DNA of 25,698 nucleotides from NCBI GenBank assembly GCA_900546105.1, contig URBP01000020.1:1-25698 (forward strand), read 5' to 3'. The position numbers were made by a program, and so were the translations under genes. A model generated the notes under the pieces. It had not been told where the DNA came from. It saw only the letters and a list, made by a program, of their open reading frames with translations, and did not search any database. This DNA comes from an uncultured Collinsella sp. (GTDB taxonomy: Bacteria > Actinomycetota > Coriobacteriia > Coriobacteriales > Coriobacteriaceae). Shown one piece after another: positions 1 through 6,680 of the stretch; the first letter of the stretch is position 1; each line of letters opens with the position of its first letter.

Positions 1-10
1 AGGACCCTCA

Positions 11-877
11 ATGAGCTGGGCACTTATCTCCGATTCGAGCTGCAATCTTCGCGATTGGCAACCAACCGCACCTCATACCACCTTTGCATTTGCACCCCTT
101 AAGATCCGAGTGGGGGAGCGTGAATTCGTTGACGACCTCTCGCTCGATGTTCACGAGCTTAATGTTGCCATTCAATCGGAAGCCGGCGCATCATCGAGCG
201 CCTGCCCAAGCGTAGGGGAGTGGGCTGAGCTCTTTAAGCTCGCTGACAAGACGTTTTGCATGCCCATCTCCGAGGGCGTCTCGGGAAGCTACAATGCCGC
301 GGCCACCGCGCGTGACATGGTGCTTGCCGAAGAGCCCAACCGTCAGATTCATTTGGTCAATTCACGCGGAGCAGGCGGCAAAATGGACCTGATCTTCCTG
401 CTGTTCGACCGCTATCTCGCAAGCAATCCAGACGTTTCATTTGAAGAAGCCTGCGGCTATTTTGATGAGCTGGAACAGAACAGCAAGATCCTCTTTAGCC
501 TGTGCAATTACGAAAATCTCTCCAAGGCCGGACGTATCCCCAAGGCGGCTGGAGTCATCGCCAATAAACTCAACATTCGAGTTTTAGGCACAGCAAGCGA
601 GGCGGGGGAGATTAAGCTCGTTGGTCACACCCGAGGCGAAAAGAAGATGCTTGGCAAGATTGTCGATACCATGGAGGCCGAAGGCTTTACCGGCGGTGAG
701 GTCGTTATCGACCATGTTGAGAATGAGGCGGGCGCCCAGGCACTTGCCAGCCGCATTGTGGAGCATTGGCCCGGCTCCAAGACGATTATCATGCCCTGTA
801 ACGGGCTAGATTCATACTATGCCGAGATGCACGGCCTCATTATCGGCTACGGTATGGGCGTGGCGTCGGGCCGATAA
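11..877 (+). CDS. DegV family protein (fatty-acid binding)
   Basis: A 288-residue DegV-fold protein. Known members bind a fatty acid in a buried pocket; some (FakB) present it to a fatty acid kinase for incorporation into phospholipid. Visible marks are the N-terminal SDSSCNL segment (residues 7-13), the central SEGVSGSYNAA motif (about residues 88-98) that contacts the lipid carboxylate, and the length, which is normal for the family. The C-terminal end (NGLDSYYAEMHGLIIGYG) is less like the canonical HTGPGALG form, so the ligand may differ. ATG start with AGGA six bases upstream at the very edge of the window; any promoter lies outside. No fakA is present nearby. Family assignment is firm; the FakB role is inference. 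Confidence 0.88.
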   Translation: MSWALISDSSCNLRDWQPTAPHTTFAFAPLKIRVGEREFVDDLSLDVHELNVAIQSEAGASSSACPSVGEWAELFKLADKTFCMPISEGVSGSYNAAATARDMVLAEEPNRQIHLVNSRGAGGKMDLIFLLFDRYLASNPDVSFEEACGYFDELEQNSKILFSLCNYENLSKAGRIPKAAGVIANKLNIRVLGTASEAGEIKLVGHTRGEKKMLGKIVDTMEAEGFTGGEVVIDHVENEAGAQALASRIVEHWPGSKTIIMPCNGLDSYYAEMHGLIIGYGMGVASGR

Positions 878-898
878 TATCCAACTAGACAAATCTAC

Positions 899-935
899 GG
901 GCGGGATAAGGAGCCATTGGCTCTTTATCCCGCCC
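899..935. terminator. Bidirectional hairpin terminator
   Basis: A 17-bp inverted repeat (899-915 and 919-935) with a three-base ATT loop and one G-T wobble lies between the convergent DegV and DUF1836 genes. It is followed by GTCTTAT on the + side, so the T-tract is short. Position and stem strength support a shared terminator. Confidence 0.75.
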
Positions 936-949
936 GTCTTATACCTCGG

Positions 950-1561
950 TTAGCTATTAAACCCATTGAACTTGAGATAGCTCATCAGATACGCCTTCGA
1001 AACGAAGGACGATACCGCACTGCGCACGAGCAGCGATTCGCGCGTAACCTGATGTGCGGTATCGGGCACGGGAGTCTGCTCAACAGAAAACGCCGCACGA
1101 ATCGATGCCTCGAGCTGATCGACAACATAATCGAAAGCCGTCGGAGCGTCGTAGCTCAAGCGCTGAATATTAAAGAGCGCCTGAACCGCAGCGATGGGCA
1201 GCACCTGCTTAAAGATACAAATAGCGATGAGACGCGCAATCTGCTCACGGCCATACTGTTTTTTAACCGGAGCAGGAACGAGGCCGACCTTCACGTAGTT
1301 ATTGATCATCGAAGGCGTAATTACGGGCTGCTCAACGCAAATCGAAAGCGGCTCCATCCACAGCGCGACATATTCAATAACCTGATCGCGATAGAGCGTT
1401 ACGTTGGGCAGCTGATCATAGCGTGGCAGGCTCAACGCGTTGAGTTTACCCACCATATCGGACTGAATAAATGCATCCGGCAGCACCGTCGGCTGAATAT
1501 CCTCCGGCTTAATGCTGACCGATGTATCGGACATCGGGATAACATGTTTGACGTGGTTCAT
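950..1561 (-). CDS. DUF1836 domain-containing putative transcriptional regulator
   Basis: About 203 residues. The core matches the DUF1836 pattern: LPRYDQLPNVTLYRDQVI, then a MerR-like helix-turn-helix stretch ITPSMINNYVKVGLVP and KKQYGREQIARLI, followed by a helical region. Family members are presumed DNA-binding regulators of unknown target. The ATG at 1561 is chosen because GGAGG lies six bases upstream (1568-1572). The in-frame extension to 1672 would run through the trxB terminator, so it is rejected. Its C-terminus (Ser-Tyr-Leu-Lys-Phe-Asn-Gly) ends 15 bases from the shared terminator. A perfect 13-bp palindrome lies just upstream, suggesting autoregulation (inference). Confidence 0.8.
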   Translation of the reverse strand: MNHVKHVIPMSDTSVSIKPEDIQPTVLPDAFIQSDMVGKLNALSLPRYDQLPNVTLYRDQVIEYVALWMEPLSICVEQPVITPSMINNYVKVGLVPAPVKKQYGREQIARLIAICIFKQVLPIAAVQALFNIQRLSYDAPTAFDYVVDQLEASIRAAFSVEQTPVPDTAHQVTRESLLVRSAVSSFVSKAYLMSYLKFNGFNS

Positions 1562-1593
1562 AAGAGGCCTCCGTTCATTTTCTATATTGTATT

Positions 1594-1606
1594 CTAGATT
1601 ATCTAG
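1594..1606. promoter_or_regulatory. Palindrome upstream of DUF1836 gene, candidate operator
   Basis: CTAGATTATCTAG is a perfect 6+1+6 palindrome, 33 bases upstream of the chosen start and flanked on both sides by a TTGTAT hexamer (1587-1592 and 1610-1615). Its position fits an operator for the regulator encoded next to it. Function is inferred only from symmetry and place. Confidence 0.4.
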
Positions 1607-1636
1607 TTTTGTATACCACATAACCGCTAAGTAAAA

Positions 1637-1672
1637 GTGGTTGGACAGCACACTGATGCACCGTCCAACCAC
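1637..1672 (-). terminator. Intrinsic terminator of trxB
   Basis: Ten-bp perfect arms (1637-1646 and 1663-1672) with an inner GCA/TGC pairing. Read leftward, the stem is followed at once by TTTTACTT. It lies 43 bases after the trxB stop. Confidence 0.8.
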
Positions 1673-1715
1673 TATGTTTTAAGATAGCAACCTTACATAA
1701 GATATATTATCGTAC

Positions 1716-2654
1716 TTATCCGCGTAAGAAAGTATATGCGCTGGTTGCCGCTATAGCTCCGTCCGAAACGGCAGTCACAACCTGACGTAAACGCTTGGAA
1801 CGGATATCGCCGGCTGCGAATAAGCCGGGCGTACGGGTGGCCATCGAATCATCGGTAACAATGCCGCCGTCGGGAGCCAGATCGACTAGATGCTCAACAA
1901 GCTCGGAATGAGGTTGCGTGCCAGCAAAGACAAAAATGCCAAACGAGCCAGGTTCAAAGGTCTCGGCATACGTCTTGCCGCTCGCATTGTCCTTGAACAT
2001 AATTGTCGTGGGCATCGCTCCACCAGAAAGCTCAACAATACTAGTTTGGTACCTAACTGAAATATTGTCCTTAGCAAGAACTTTATTCACAACGCCCTCG
2101 GGTACACGGAACTGATCGCGACGCAGCACGATAGTCACGCTGCTGGCAATGTCGGACAGGAACAGTGCCTCCTCGCATGCTGAATTGCCGCCTCCGATAA
2201 CAAAGACCTGTTTGCCACGGAAGAACATGCCGTCACACGTCGCGCAGTACGAAACGCCACGACCGCGATACGTGTCCTCGCCGACAAAACCCGCAGGACG
2301 CGGCGTGGCGCCCATGCACGCAATGACGCTCTTGGCTGCTATGTCGCCTATATCATGATGGATGGTAAATTGAGCCGCATCGGCATCGTAATCGACGCCC
2401 GTCACCATACTCCATTCAACCTGAGCCCCCAGGCTTTCAGCATGCTGTTGGAACCGCTCACCAAGTTCGACACCGCTCAGCAGCGGAATGCCAGGATAAT
2501 TCTCAATCTCGTTGGATGTGGCGATCTGTCCGCCCGACATGCCCTGCTCAAGGACAGTCGTCGTCAGGTTGGCGCGCGCCGCATAAATGGCGGCAGCATA
2601 GCCCGCGGGACCGCCGCCGATAATCGCAACATCGATCGTCTGATCGGTAGTCAT
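1716..2654 (-). CDS. trxB: Thioredoxin-disulfide reductase
   Basis: A 312-residue flavoprotein that passes electrons from NADPH to thioredoxin. Visible in order: FAD-binding GGGPAG (13-18), the redox-active CATC (Cys137, Cys140), NADPH-binding GGGNSA (154-159), the RRDQFR segment (178-183), and the C-terminal FAD motif AGDIRSKRLRQ (281-291). Length is normal for low-molecular-weight TrxB. The ATG at 2654 is chosen because AGAGGA lies about six bases upstream; a longer frame to 2729 has no such signal. The canonical HRRD of the NADPH site reads LRRD here, which may alter cofactor contacts slightly. It is transcribed alone, divergent from the glycosyltransferase, and ends at its own terminator. 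Confidence 0.96.
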   Translation of the reverse strand: MTTDQTIDVAIIGGGPAGYAAAIYAARANLTTTVLEQGMSGGQIATSNEIENYPGIPLLSGVELGERFQQHAESLGAQVEWSMVTGVDYDADAAQFTIHHDIGDIAAKSVIACMGATPRPAGFVGEDTYRGRGVSYCATCDGMFFRGKQVFVIGGGNSACEEALFLSDIASSVTIVLRRDQFRVPEGVVNKVLAKDNISVRYQTSIVELSGGAMPTTIMFKDNASGKTYAETFEPGSFGIFVFAGTQPHSELVEHLVDLAPDGGIVTDDSMATRTPGLFAAGDIRSKRLRQVVTAVSDGAIAATSAYTFLRG

Positions 2655-2772
2655 GAAGAGTCCTCTCGTCAAAACGTTGTCGTTCTTTGCGCTCATACCC
2701 AAATTTACGTGAACGTGACACTCATGCACTACAATGATAAATCCGTGTTACAACGTCGAAGGGGAGTTATCG

Positions 2773-4074
2773 ATGGATCAGACGCAGACGAGCGAAGACG
2801 CTCCCCTGCTCAAGCACAGCACTCCCCAATCGGAGCAAACCGGGCTCTTGGCTCAGCAAAAACCTCTCGTGACCATCGTGCACGCCTCGGTCGGCTCGGG
2901 CCACAAGGCCGCCGCAAATGCGATTGCGCAGGCATTCGACCTCATCCGCGGCACCAATGGCATCCCCGAGGATATTGAGATTGAAGTGCTCGATATCCTT
3001 GATTTTGGACGCATAAAATTCGACGGCAACAAAACGGCCGCCTCATTTACCGGCGCCACGCGCCCAATTTATGACTTGACCTGGCGTTATACCCTTACCG
3101 GACACCTGCTTTGGGGCGGTGGCACGGCATGGTCGCGCATCATGTTCCCCGCATTTAACGAATACGTTCGAACTCGCAGGCCCATTGCCGTGGTAGCCAC
3201 ACATATCACGGCAGCCAACGTCGCCGTCGGAGCGCGCGTCATTACGGGCATCGACTATCCCGTCATTTGCGTTCCGACCGATTACGAGGTCGAGGGTTGG
3301 TGGCCCCATAAGGACACCGACCTATTCTGTGTGGCAAACGAGTTTATGGCCGAGACACTCCGTCCCCGTAAGGTTCCCGAGACCAACATCCGCATTACGG
3401 GCATCCCCATTCGCGCCGGGTTTGATACGGACTACAACCGCGAGGAAGAACTCGAGAAGTTCAATCTCCCCACAGACAAGCTAGTTGTGCTGGTGATGGC
3501 CGGCGCCAGTTTGCCTCAACCGTACGTTCGCTTTCGCGCGGAGATGGACCGCACCCTCCCCTTCCTGCGCAGCTTCGAGGACATGCACTTTGTCTTTTTG
3601 CCGGGCAAGGATACCGAATATGCCACCCGTCTCAAAACGCTTTTCGATGCCATGAAACTCGAGAACGTCACGGTTCTTGACTACGTCGATGACATGGCAG
3701 CGCTTATGCACGGCTGTGACCTTGCAATTCTCAAATCGGGCGGACTCACTGTTACCGAATGCCTGTGCGCACACCTGCCGATGATTCTACTGGGCAAGTC
3801 CTATGGCCAGGAAAAGGCCAACACCACTATGCTCACCGGCATGGGCGCCAGCATGCACGTCACCACGGCACGAGAGCTCATCGTGACGTTGCGCCATCTC
3901 CATGATCATCCCGAGTCGCTCAAGGCATTGCTCATCAATGGCGAAGTACTGCGCCGTCCCCGCGCAGCCGAGGACATTGCCATCGCCACCATGGAATTCG
4001 TAGGCAAACCCCAAAAGCGCAAACGAGCCTTCTGCCGCTTCTACTGGGGCGGAAAACCCGCGCATATCAGGTAG
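2773..4074 (+). CDS. MGDG-synthase-family glycosyltransferase (GT28)
   Basis: About 433 residues. The N-terminal half carries the MGDG synthase motif HASVGSGHKAAANAI (37-51); the C-terminal half carries the GT28 nucleotide-sugar motif KSGGLTVTECL, as in MurG and UgtP. Such enzymes move a hexose from UDP-sugar onto diacylglycerol to make glycolipids and lipoteichoic acid anchors at the inner membrane face. Donor and acceptor cannot be read from the sequence. The ATG at 2773 follows AGGGGAG with a six-base spacer. The first 30 residues are polar and unlike the family, probably a flexible tail. A possible -10 hexamer TACAAT is at 2730-2735, but no convincing -35 was found. The gene ends 12 bases before hairpin element A. 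Confidence 0.88.
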   Translation: MDQTQTSEDAPLLKHSTPQSEQTGLLAQQKPLVTIVHASVGSGHKAAANAIAQAFDLIRGTNGIPEDIEIEVLDILDFGRIKFDGNKTAASFTGATRPIYDLTWRYTLTGHLLWGGGTAWSRIMFPAFNEYVRTRRPIAVVATHITAANVAVGARVITGIDYPVICVPTDYEVEGWWPHKDTDLFCVANEFMAETLRPRKVPETNIRITGIPIRAGFDTDYNREEELEKFNLPTDKLVVLVMAGASLPQPYVRFRAEMDRTLPFLRSFEDMHFVFLPGKDTEYATRLKTLFDAMKLENVTVLDYVDDMAALMHGCDLAILKSGGLTVTECLCAHLPMILLGKSYGQEKANTTMLTGMGASMHVTTARELIVTLRHLHDHPESLKALLINGEVLRRPRAAEDIAIATMEFVGKPQKRKRAFCRFYWGGKPAHIR

Positions 4075-4086
4075 GACGGACTGTCC

Positions 4087-4190
4087 GCTCTCCCGTGGGA
4101 GGGCCCTATATATCATCCCGTGCTCAAACATTCTCGCGTTGCTGCGAAACTGCGCGCGGGACGATATATAGGGCCCTCCCACGGGAGAGC
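4087..4190 (+). repeat. Long hairpin element A with conserved core
   Basis: A perfect 28-bp inverted repeat (4087-4114 and 4163-4190) is extended inward by a further stem (4115-4123 with 4154-4162) holding one A-C mismatch and one wobble. The loop region contains two blocks, TGCTCAAACATTCTCGC (4121-4137) and GCTGCGAAACTGCGCG (4141-4156), both repeated exactly in element B in opposite orientation. It lies 12 bases after the glycosyltransferase stop. There is no U-tract and no protein-coding sign. It may be a 3'-end structure or a MITE/REP-like repeat. Confidence 0.85.
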
Positions 4191-4273
4191 TGCGTTTACG
4201 CGCTAGCGGCTAATCCCAGATTCCCCACCACTAGAACCTGCAAAGGCGAAACCGGAAATTCTAAATACAGACA

Positions 4274-4312
4274 GCCAATGCGACAAAGGGATTGTTCCTT
4301 TGTCGCATTGGC
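4274..4312. terminator. Hairpin terminator between convergent genes
   Basis: Perfect 16-bp arms (4274-4289 and 4297-4312) with a seven-base loop. Read rightward, it is followed by TTACTAG and, 18 bases later, a run of seven T. It sits midway between the two hairpin elements and probably stops transcription arriving from both sides. Confidence 0.75.
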
Positions 4313-4357
4313 TTACTAGAATGTAATTATTTTTTTCAAGCGAGTAGCCGCCCGCCT

Positions 4358-4457
4358 GCCTCTCACACATATCGTTCCACGCGCAGTTTCGCAGCGAGCG
4401 AAGCGAAGCGAGAATGTTTGAGCATGGAATGATATGTGTGGGCCCCGGGTGAGAGGC
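4358..4457 (-). repeat. Long hairpin element B, inverted relative of element A
   Basis: Inverted arms at 4358-4379 and 4424-4457 enclose, on the minus strand, the same two blocks as element A (4408-4424 and 4380-4395). Between the blocks is a GCGAAGC-type micro-repeat (about 4392-4409) longer than in A. The right arm carries an unpaired GC-rich insertion at 4441-4448. Stem positions differ from A in compensating pairs. Read leftward it begins 23 bases after the dut stop, so relative to its neighbouring gene it has the same orientation as element A. Confidence 0.8.
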
Positions 4458-4479
4458 CGACCCTACATGTTGAAAATGA

Positions 4480-4923
4480 TTAAGCGATGCCGCTGGAGCC
4501 GAAGCCTCCTTTTCCTCGGTCTGTTTCGTCTAGCTCTTCTACCTCTATGAGGTTGACCGTGGGGACTTCTTGGATGACAAGTTGGGCGATGCGGTCGCCT
4601 TTGTTGATTTGGATGTTGTTCGTGGGGTCCAGGTTGATGAGGATGACTTTGAGCTCTCCTCGGTAGTGGGCATCGATGAGGCCCGGCGTGTTGACTATAG
4701 ACAGGCCTTGCTTGATGGCCAGGCCACTGCGGGGCTGGACGAAGCCGGCATAGCCGTCGGGCAGGGCGATAGCTAGGCCCGTGGAGACCAGACGACGCTC
4801 AAAGGGCTTCAGAATGCAATCCTCGTTGGAACGCAGGTCCAGGCCGGCATCCGTAGGATGGGCGTATTTGGGAAGCTCGACGGCTGGGTCGAGACGCTTA
4901 ATGTTAACGGTAATGTTGGACAT
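4480..4923 (-). CDS. dut: dUTP diphosphatase
   Basis: A 147-residue trimeric dUTPase that hydrolyses dUTP to dUMP and pyrophosphate, keeping uracil out of DNA and feeding dTMP synthesis. All five family motifs are present: DAGLDLRS (25-32), PRSGLA (64-69), GLIDAHYRGEL (81-91) with the catalytic Asp84, GDRIAQLV (109-116), and the glycine-rich RGKGGFGSSG (136-145) that closes over the nucleotide. Length is typical. The start lies four bases after the nrdR stop, and its ribosome site AAGGTGA overlaps that stop, so the two are translated from one transcript. Linkage to nrdR fits a shared role in the dNTP pool. Confidence 0.97.
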   Translation of the reverse strand: MSNITVNIKRLDPAVELPKYAHPTDAGLDLRSNEDCILKPFERRLVSTGLAIALPDGYAGFVQPRSGLAIKQGLSIVNTPGLIDAHYRGELKVILINLDPTNNIQINKGDRIAQLVIQEVPTVNLIEVEELDETDRGKGGFGSSGIA

Positions 4924-4927
4924 GAAA

Positions 4928-5371
4928 TCACCTTAGCTTGTCGAGCTCTTGCAAAAACTCATCGACGTCTTTGAAATCGCGATAGACCGAGGCAAAGCGG
5001 ATGTAGGCAACTTTATCGATCTTGGCCAACCGCTTAAGAACCATATCGCCCAACTCATGAGACGTAACGGCCGTGAGCGTACGGGAGCGAAGCTCGACCT
5101 CAATATCGTCAATGATCTCGTTGAGCTTTTTAGCGTCGATATCTCGCTTGATCGTGGCGCGCATCAAACCGACCAGCAGCTTATTGCGATCGAACCGTTG
5201 CTTGGTTCCGTCTGACTTAATGACCTCGATAGGGTCTTCACAACGCTCAAATGTCGTAAAGCGATAATTGCATGAGCAGCATTCGCGACGGCGCTTGATG
5301 GTGTTATTAGATTCCTGCAAGCGGGAATCAACGACGCGAGTATGTGCCTTGCCGCATTTGGGACAGCGCAT
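4928..5371 (-). CDS. nrdR: Transcriptional repressor NrdR
   Basis: A 147-residue regulator of ribonucleotide reductase genes that senses ATP/dATP. Visible are the zinc ribbon Cys3, Cys6, Cys31 and Cys34 at the N-terminus, the basic RRRECCSCNYRFTTFER strip, and the ATP-cone domain (about 46-136). Length is standard. The start is fixed by GGAGG six bases before ATG. Start codon and part of the ribosome site lie inside an 11-bp inverted repeat (see the leader entry). The yneA-like gene is 51 bases upstream on the same strand with no recognisable terminator between, so read-through from the SOS promoter is possible. No ribonucleotide reductase gene is in the window. Confidence 0.97.
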   Translation of the reverse strand: MRCPKCGKAHTRVVDSRLQESNNTIKRRRECCSCNYRFTTFERCEDPIEVIKSDGTKQRFDRNKLLVGLMRATIKRDIDAKKLNEIIDDIEVELRSRTLTAVTSHELGDMVLKRLAKIDKVAYIRFASVYRDFKDVDEFLQELDKLR

Positions 5372-5415
5372 GGTACCTCCTCTAAAACGATTACAAGGGT
5401 ACCATGCGACGGTAC
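5367..5415 (-). promoter_or_regulatory. nrdR leader hairpin masking the start codon
   Basis: Eleven-bp perfect arms, 5367-5377 and 5398-5408, with a 20-base loop. In the mRNA the downstream arm is GGTACCATGCG, which includes the nrdR ATG; the AGAGGA of the ribosome site is at the loop edge. The upstream arm itself starts a four-codon reading frame (ATG GTA CCC TTG TAA). A second, mutually exclusive hairpin pairs GTACC with GGTAC at 5399-5415. The structure is directly visible; a regulatory role is inference. Confidence 0.5.
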
Positions 5416-5422
5416 ATAAATC

Positions 5423-5872
5423 TTAGGAACGTGCGGGAACTTTAAGATGCGCACCGGCATCGAGCGAGCCATGCTCCAGGTGATTGACGTTGCGGATCAT
5501 ATCAGAGGTTTCCTGTGTGGAAAGGCCCTCAATCGGATGCTCCTGGGCAAGCGACCACAAGGAATCGCCTGGCTGAACACGGACGGTCTCGTAGGTAACG
5601 TTGGATACCGACTCGGCATATGCGGCGTGACGTGCGCTGAAGATCGAGGTGGCAAGTACAAAGAAGAGCGTGAGCGCAACGGCAAGAGCGACAATCGTCG
5701 AGGCCTTTAGGGCAACAGGAGCCGAAGTCGTGGCGACGCACCGGCTGCGGACGGGCTTACCAGGCAATGTTTGGAAACCAGATCGGCCGCCTTTGACAAC
5801 CGTGAAAACCGGCGCAGTAGGCGTCTCGAGCTTAAGGGCGAGGTTTCCCTGGACCATATCCGTTGCGTTCAT
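5423..5872 (-). CDS. YneA-like LysM membrane protein, putative SOS division inhibitor
   Basis: About 149 residues. Order: a polar N-terminal cytoplasmic segment of about 55 residues, one transmembrane helix (about 57-78), then a single LysM domain (about 95-146) with the VQPGDSLWSLA opening. LysM binds peptidoglycan. In Bacillus, YneA has a membrane helix plus LysM, is divergent from lexA, is LexA-repressed and delays division during DNA damage. This gene shares domain, position and LexA boxes, so the same role is likely, but it has a longer cytoplasmic N-terminus than YneA. ATG at 5872 is preferred over 5875 because AGGAG is then six bases away. No other SOS division inhibitor is seen. Confidence 0.78.
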   Translation of the reverse strand: MNATDMVQGNLALKLETPTAPVFTVVKGGRSGFQTLPGKPVRSRCVATTSAPVALKASTIVALAVALTLFFVLATSIFSARHAAYAESVSNVTYETVRVQPGDSLWSLAQEHPIEGLSTQETSDMIRNVNHLEHGSLDAGAHLKVPARS

Positions 5873-5944
5873 CATGTTCTCCTCTCGCGTGTTTTGCTGA
5901 GAACAGTTTTATCAAGCCGCGCGGACAAAAAACGTCTAGCGCGA

Positions 5945-5956
5945 GAACGAATGTTC
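5945..5956. promoter_or_regulatory. LexA box 1 (lexA/yneA-like intergenic)
   Basis: GAACGAATGTTC matches GAAC-N4-GTTC exactly. It is the box nearest the yneA-like gene, downstream of its predicted -10. Confidence 0.85.
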
Positions 5957-5963
5957 GGTTATT

Positions 5964-5991
5964 ATTATCTTCGAACAGTTGTTCCTGTCAA
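5964..5991 (-). promoter_or_regulatory. Sigma-70-type promoter of yneA-like gene
   Basis: On the minus strand, TTGACA (5986-5991) and GATAAT (5964-5969) are separated by 16 bases. LexA box 2 fills the spacer, so LexA binding should block polymerase. The start of transcription would be near 5957. Confidence 0.75.
5973..5984. promoter_or_regulatory. LexA box 2
   Basis: GAACAGTTGTTC is a perfect GAAC-N4-GTTC match and lies between the -35 and -10 of the leftward promoter. Confidence 0.87.
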
Positions 5992-5999
5992 GCAAAATC

Positions 6000-6011
6000 G
6001 AACATTTGTTT
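6000..6011. promoter_or_regulatory. LexA box 3, one mismatch
   Basis: GAACATTTGTTT departs from GAAC-N4-GTTC at the last base. It lies 24 bases before the lexA start codon, and box centres are spaced 28 and 27 bases. Likely a weaker site for lexA autoregulation. Confidence 0.65.
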
Positions 6012-6035
6012 GACATTGGCAGAGAGGATCCTCTG

Positions 6036-6680
6036 ATGGCTCGCAAAATTACCAAGCGTCAGCAGCAGATTTACGACTTCATCAAGGAATATCAGCAGGA
6101 GAAGGGCTATCCGCCCAGTGTGCGCGAGATGGCATCTGCCGTAGGCCTCTCCTCCCCCAGCACGGTGCACGCTCACCTCTCTGCCCTGGAGGCTCGAGGG
6201 CTGCTCAAGCGCGATGCCACCAAGCCTCGCGCCCTAGAGCTCTTTGATGAGGACGGATCTTCTGTCTCGATTTCCAAATCCGATGAACCCACAGCGCCCC
6301 GCGGAACGGTCTCGCTGCCGCTTGTCGGTCGCGTCGCGGCCGGGATTCCCATTCTGGCCGAGCAAAATATCGAGGACACCTTTACCATCCCGACCGAAAT
6401 CGCCACAGACCAGGGCTCCTTTATCCTTGAGGTGCATGGGAGTTCAATGATCAACGTCGGTATCTTCAATGGTGACTACATTATCGTTCGCGAGCAAAAG
6501 AGCGCCATGAACGGCGAAATCGTCGTGGCCATGATCGATGGCTCGGCGACCGTCAAGACGTTCTACAAGGAGCAGGGGCGCGTGCGACTGCAGCCCGAGA
6601 ACGACACCATGGAGCCCATCTATGCGACGAACCCCGTTATTTTGGGTAAGGTTGTCGGTTTAATGCGCCGGTTCTCGTAA
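6036..6680 (+). CDS. lexA: LexA repressor
   Basis: A 214-residue SOS repressor with self-cleaving protease. N-terminal winged helix domain (1-65), with TKRQQQIYDFIKEY and the recognition region VGLSSPSTVHAHL. The cleavage bond is Ala102-Gly103 in GRVAAGIP. The catalytic dyad is Ser137 (GSSM) and Lys174 (ATVKTF). RecA filament on single-stranded DNA triggers cleavage; recA is in this window with its own LexA box. The ATG at 6036 has AGGA seven bases upstream; the frame extends to 5979, but that would put coding sequence over box 3. The stop overlaps the next ATG (TAATG). No clear rightward -35 was found, so its promoter is unresolved. Confidence 0.97.
   Translation: MARKITKRQQQIYDFIKEYQQEKGYPPSVREMASAVGLSSPSTVHAHLSALEARGLLKRDATKPRALELFDEDGSSVSISKSDEPTAPRGTVSLPLVGRVAAGIPILAEQNIEDTFTIPTEIATDQGSFILEVHGSSMINVGIFNGDYIIVREQKSAMNGEIVVAMIDGSATVKTFYKEQGRVRLQPENDTMEPIYATNPVILGKVVGLMRRFS

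Noticed and set aside
1562..1672. N-terminal extension of the DUF1836 protein to 1672
   Set aside because: It would cover the trxB terminator and the palindrome and lacks a ribosome site; the ATG at 1561 has a strong one.
4095..4319. Short frames on both strands that begin with the same peptide MGGPYISSRAQ
   Set aside because: An artefact of the perfect inverted repeat of element A; no ribosome site and no conserved protein.
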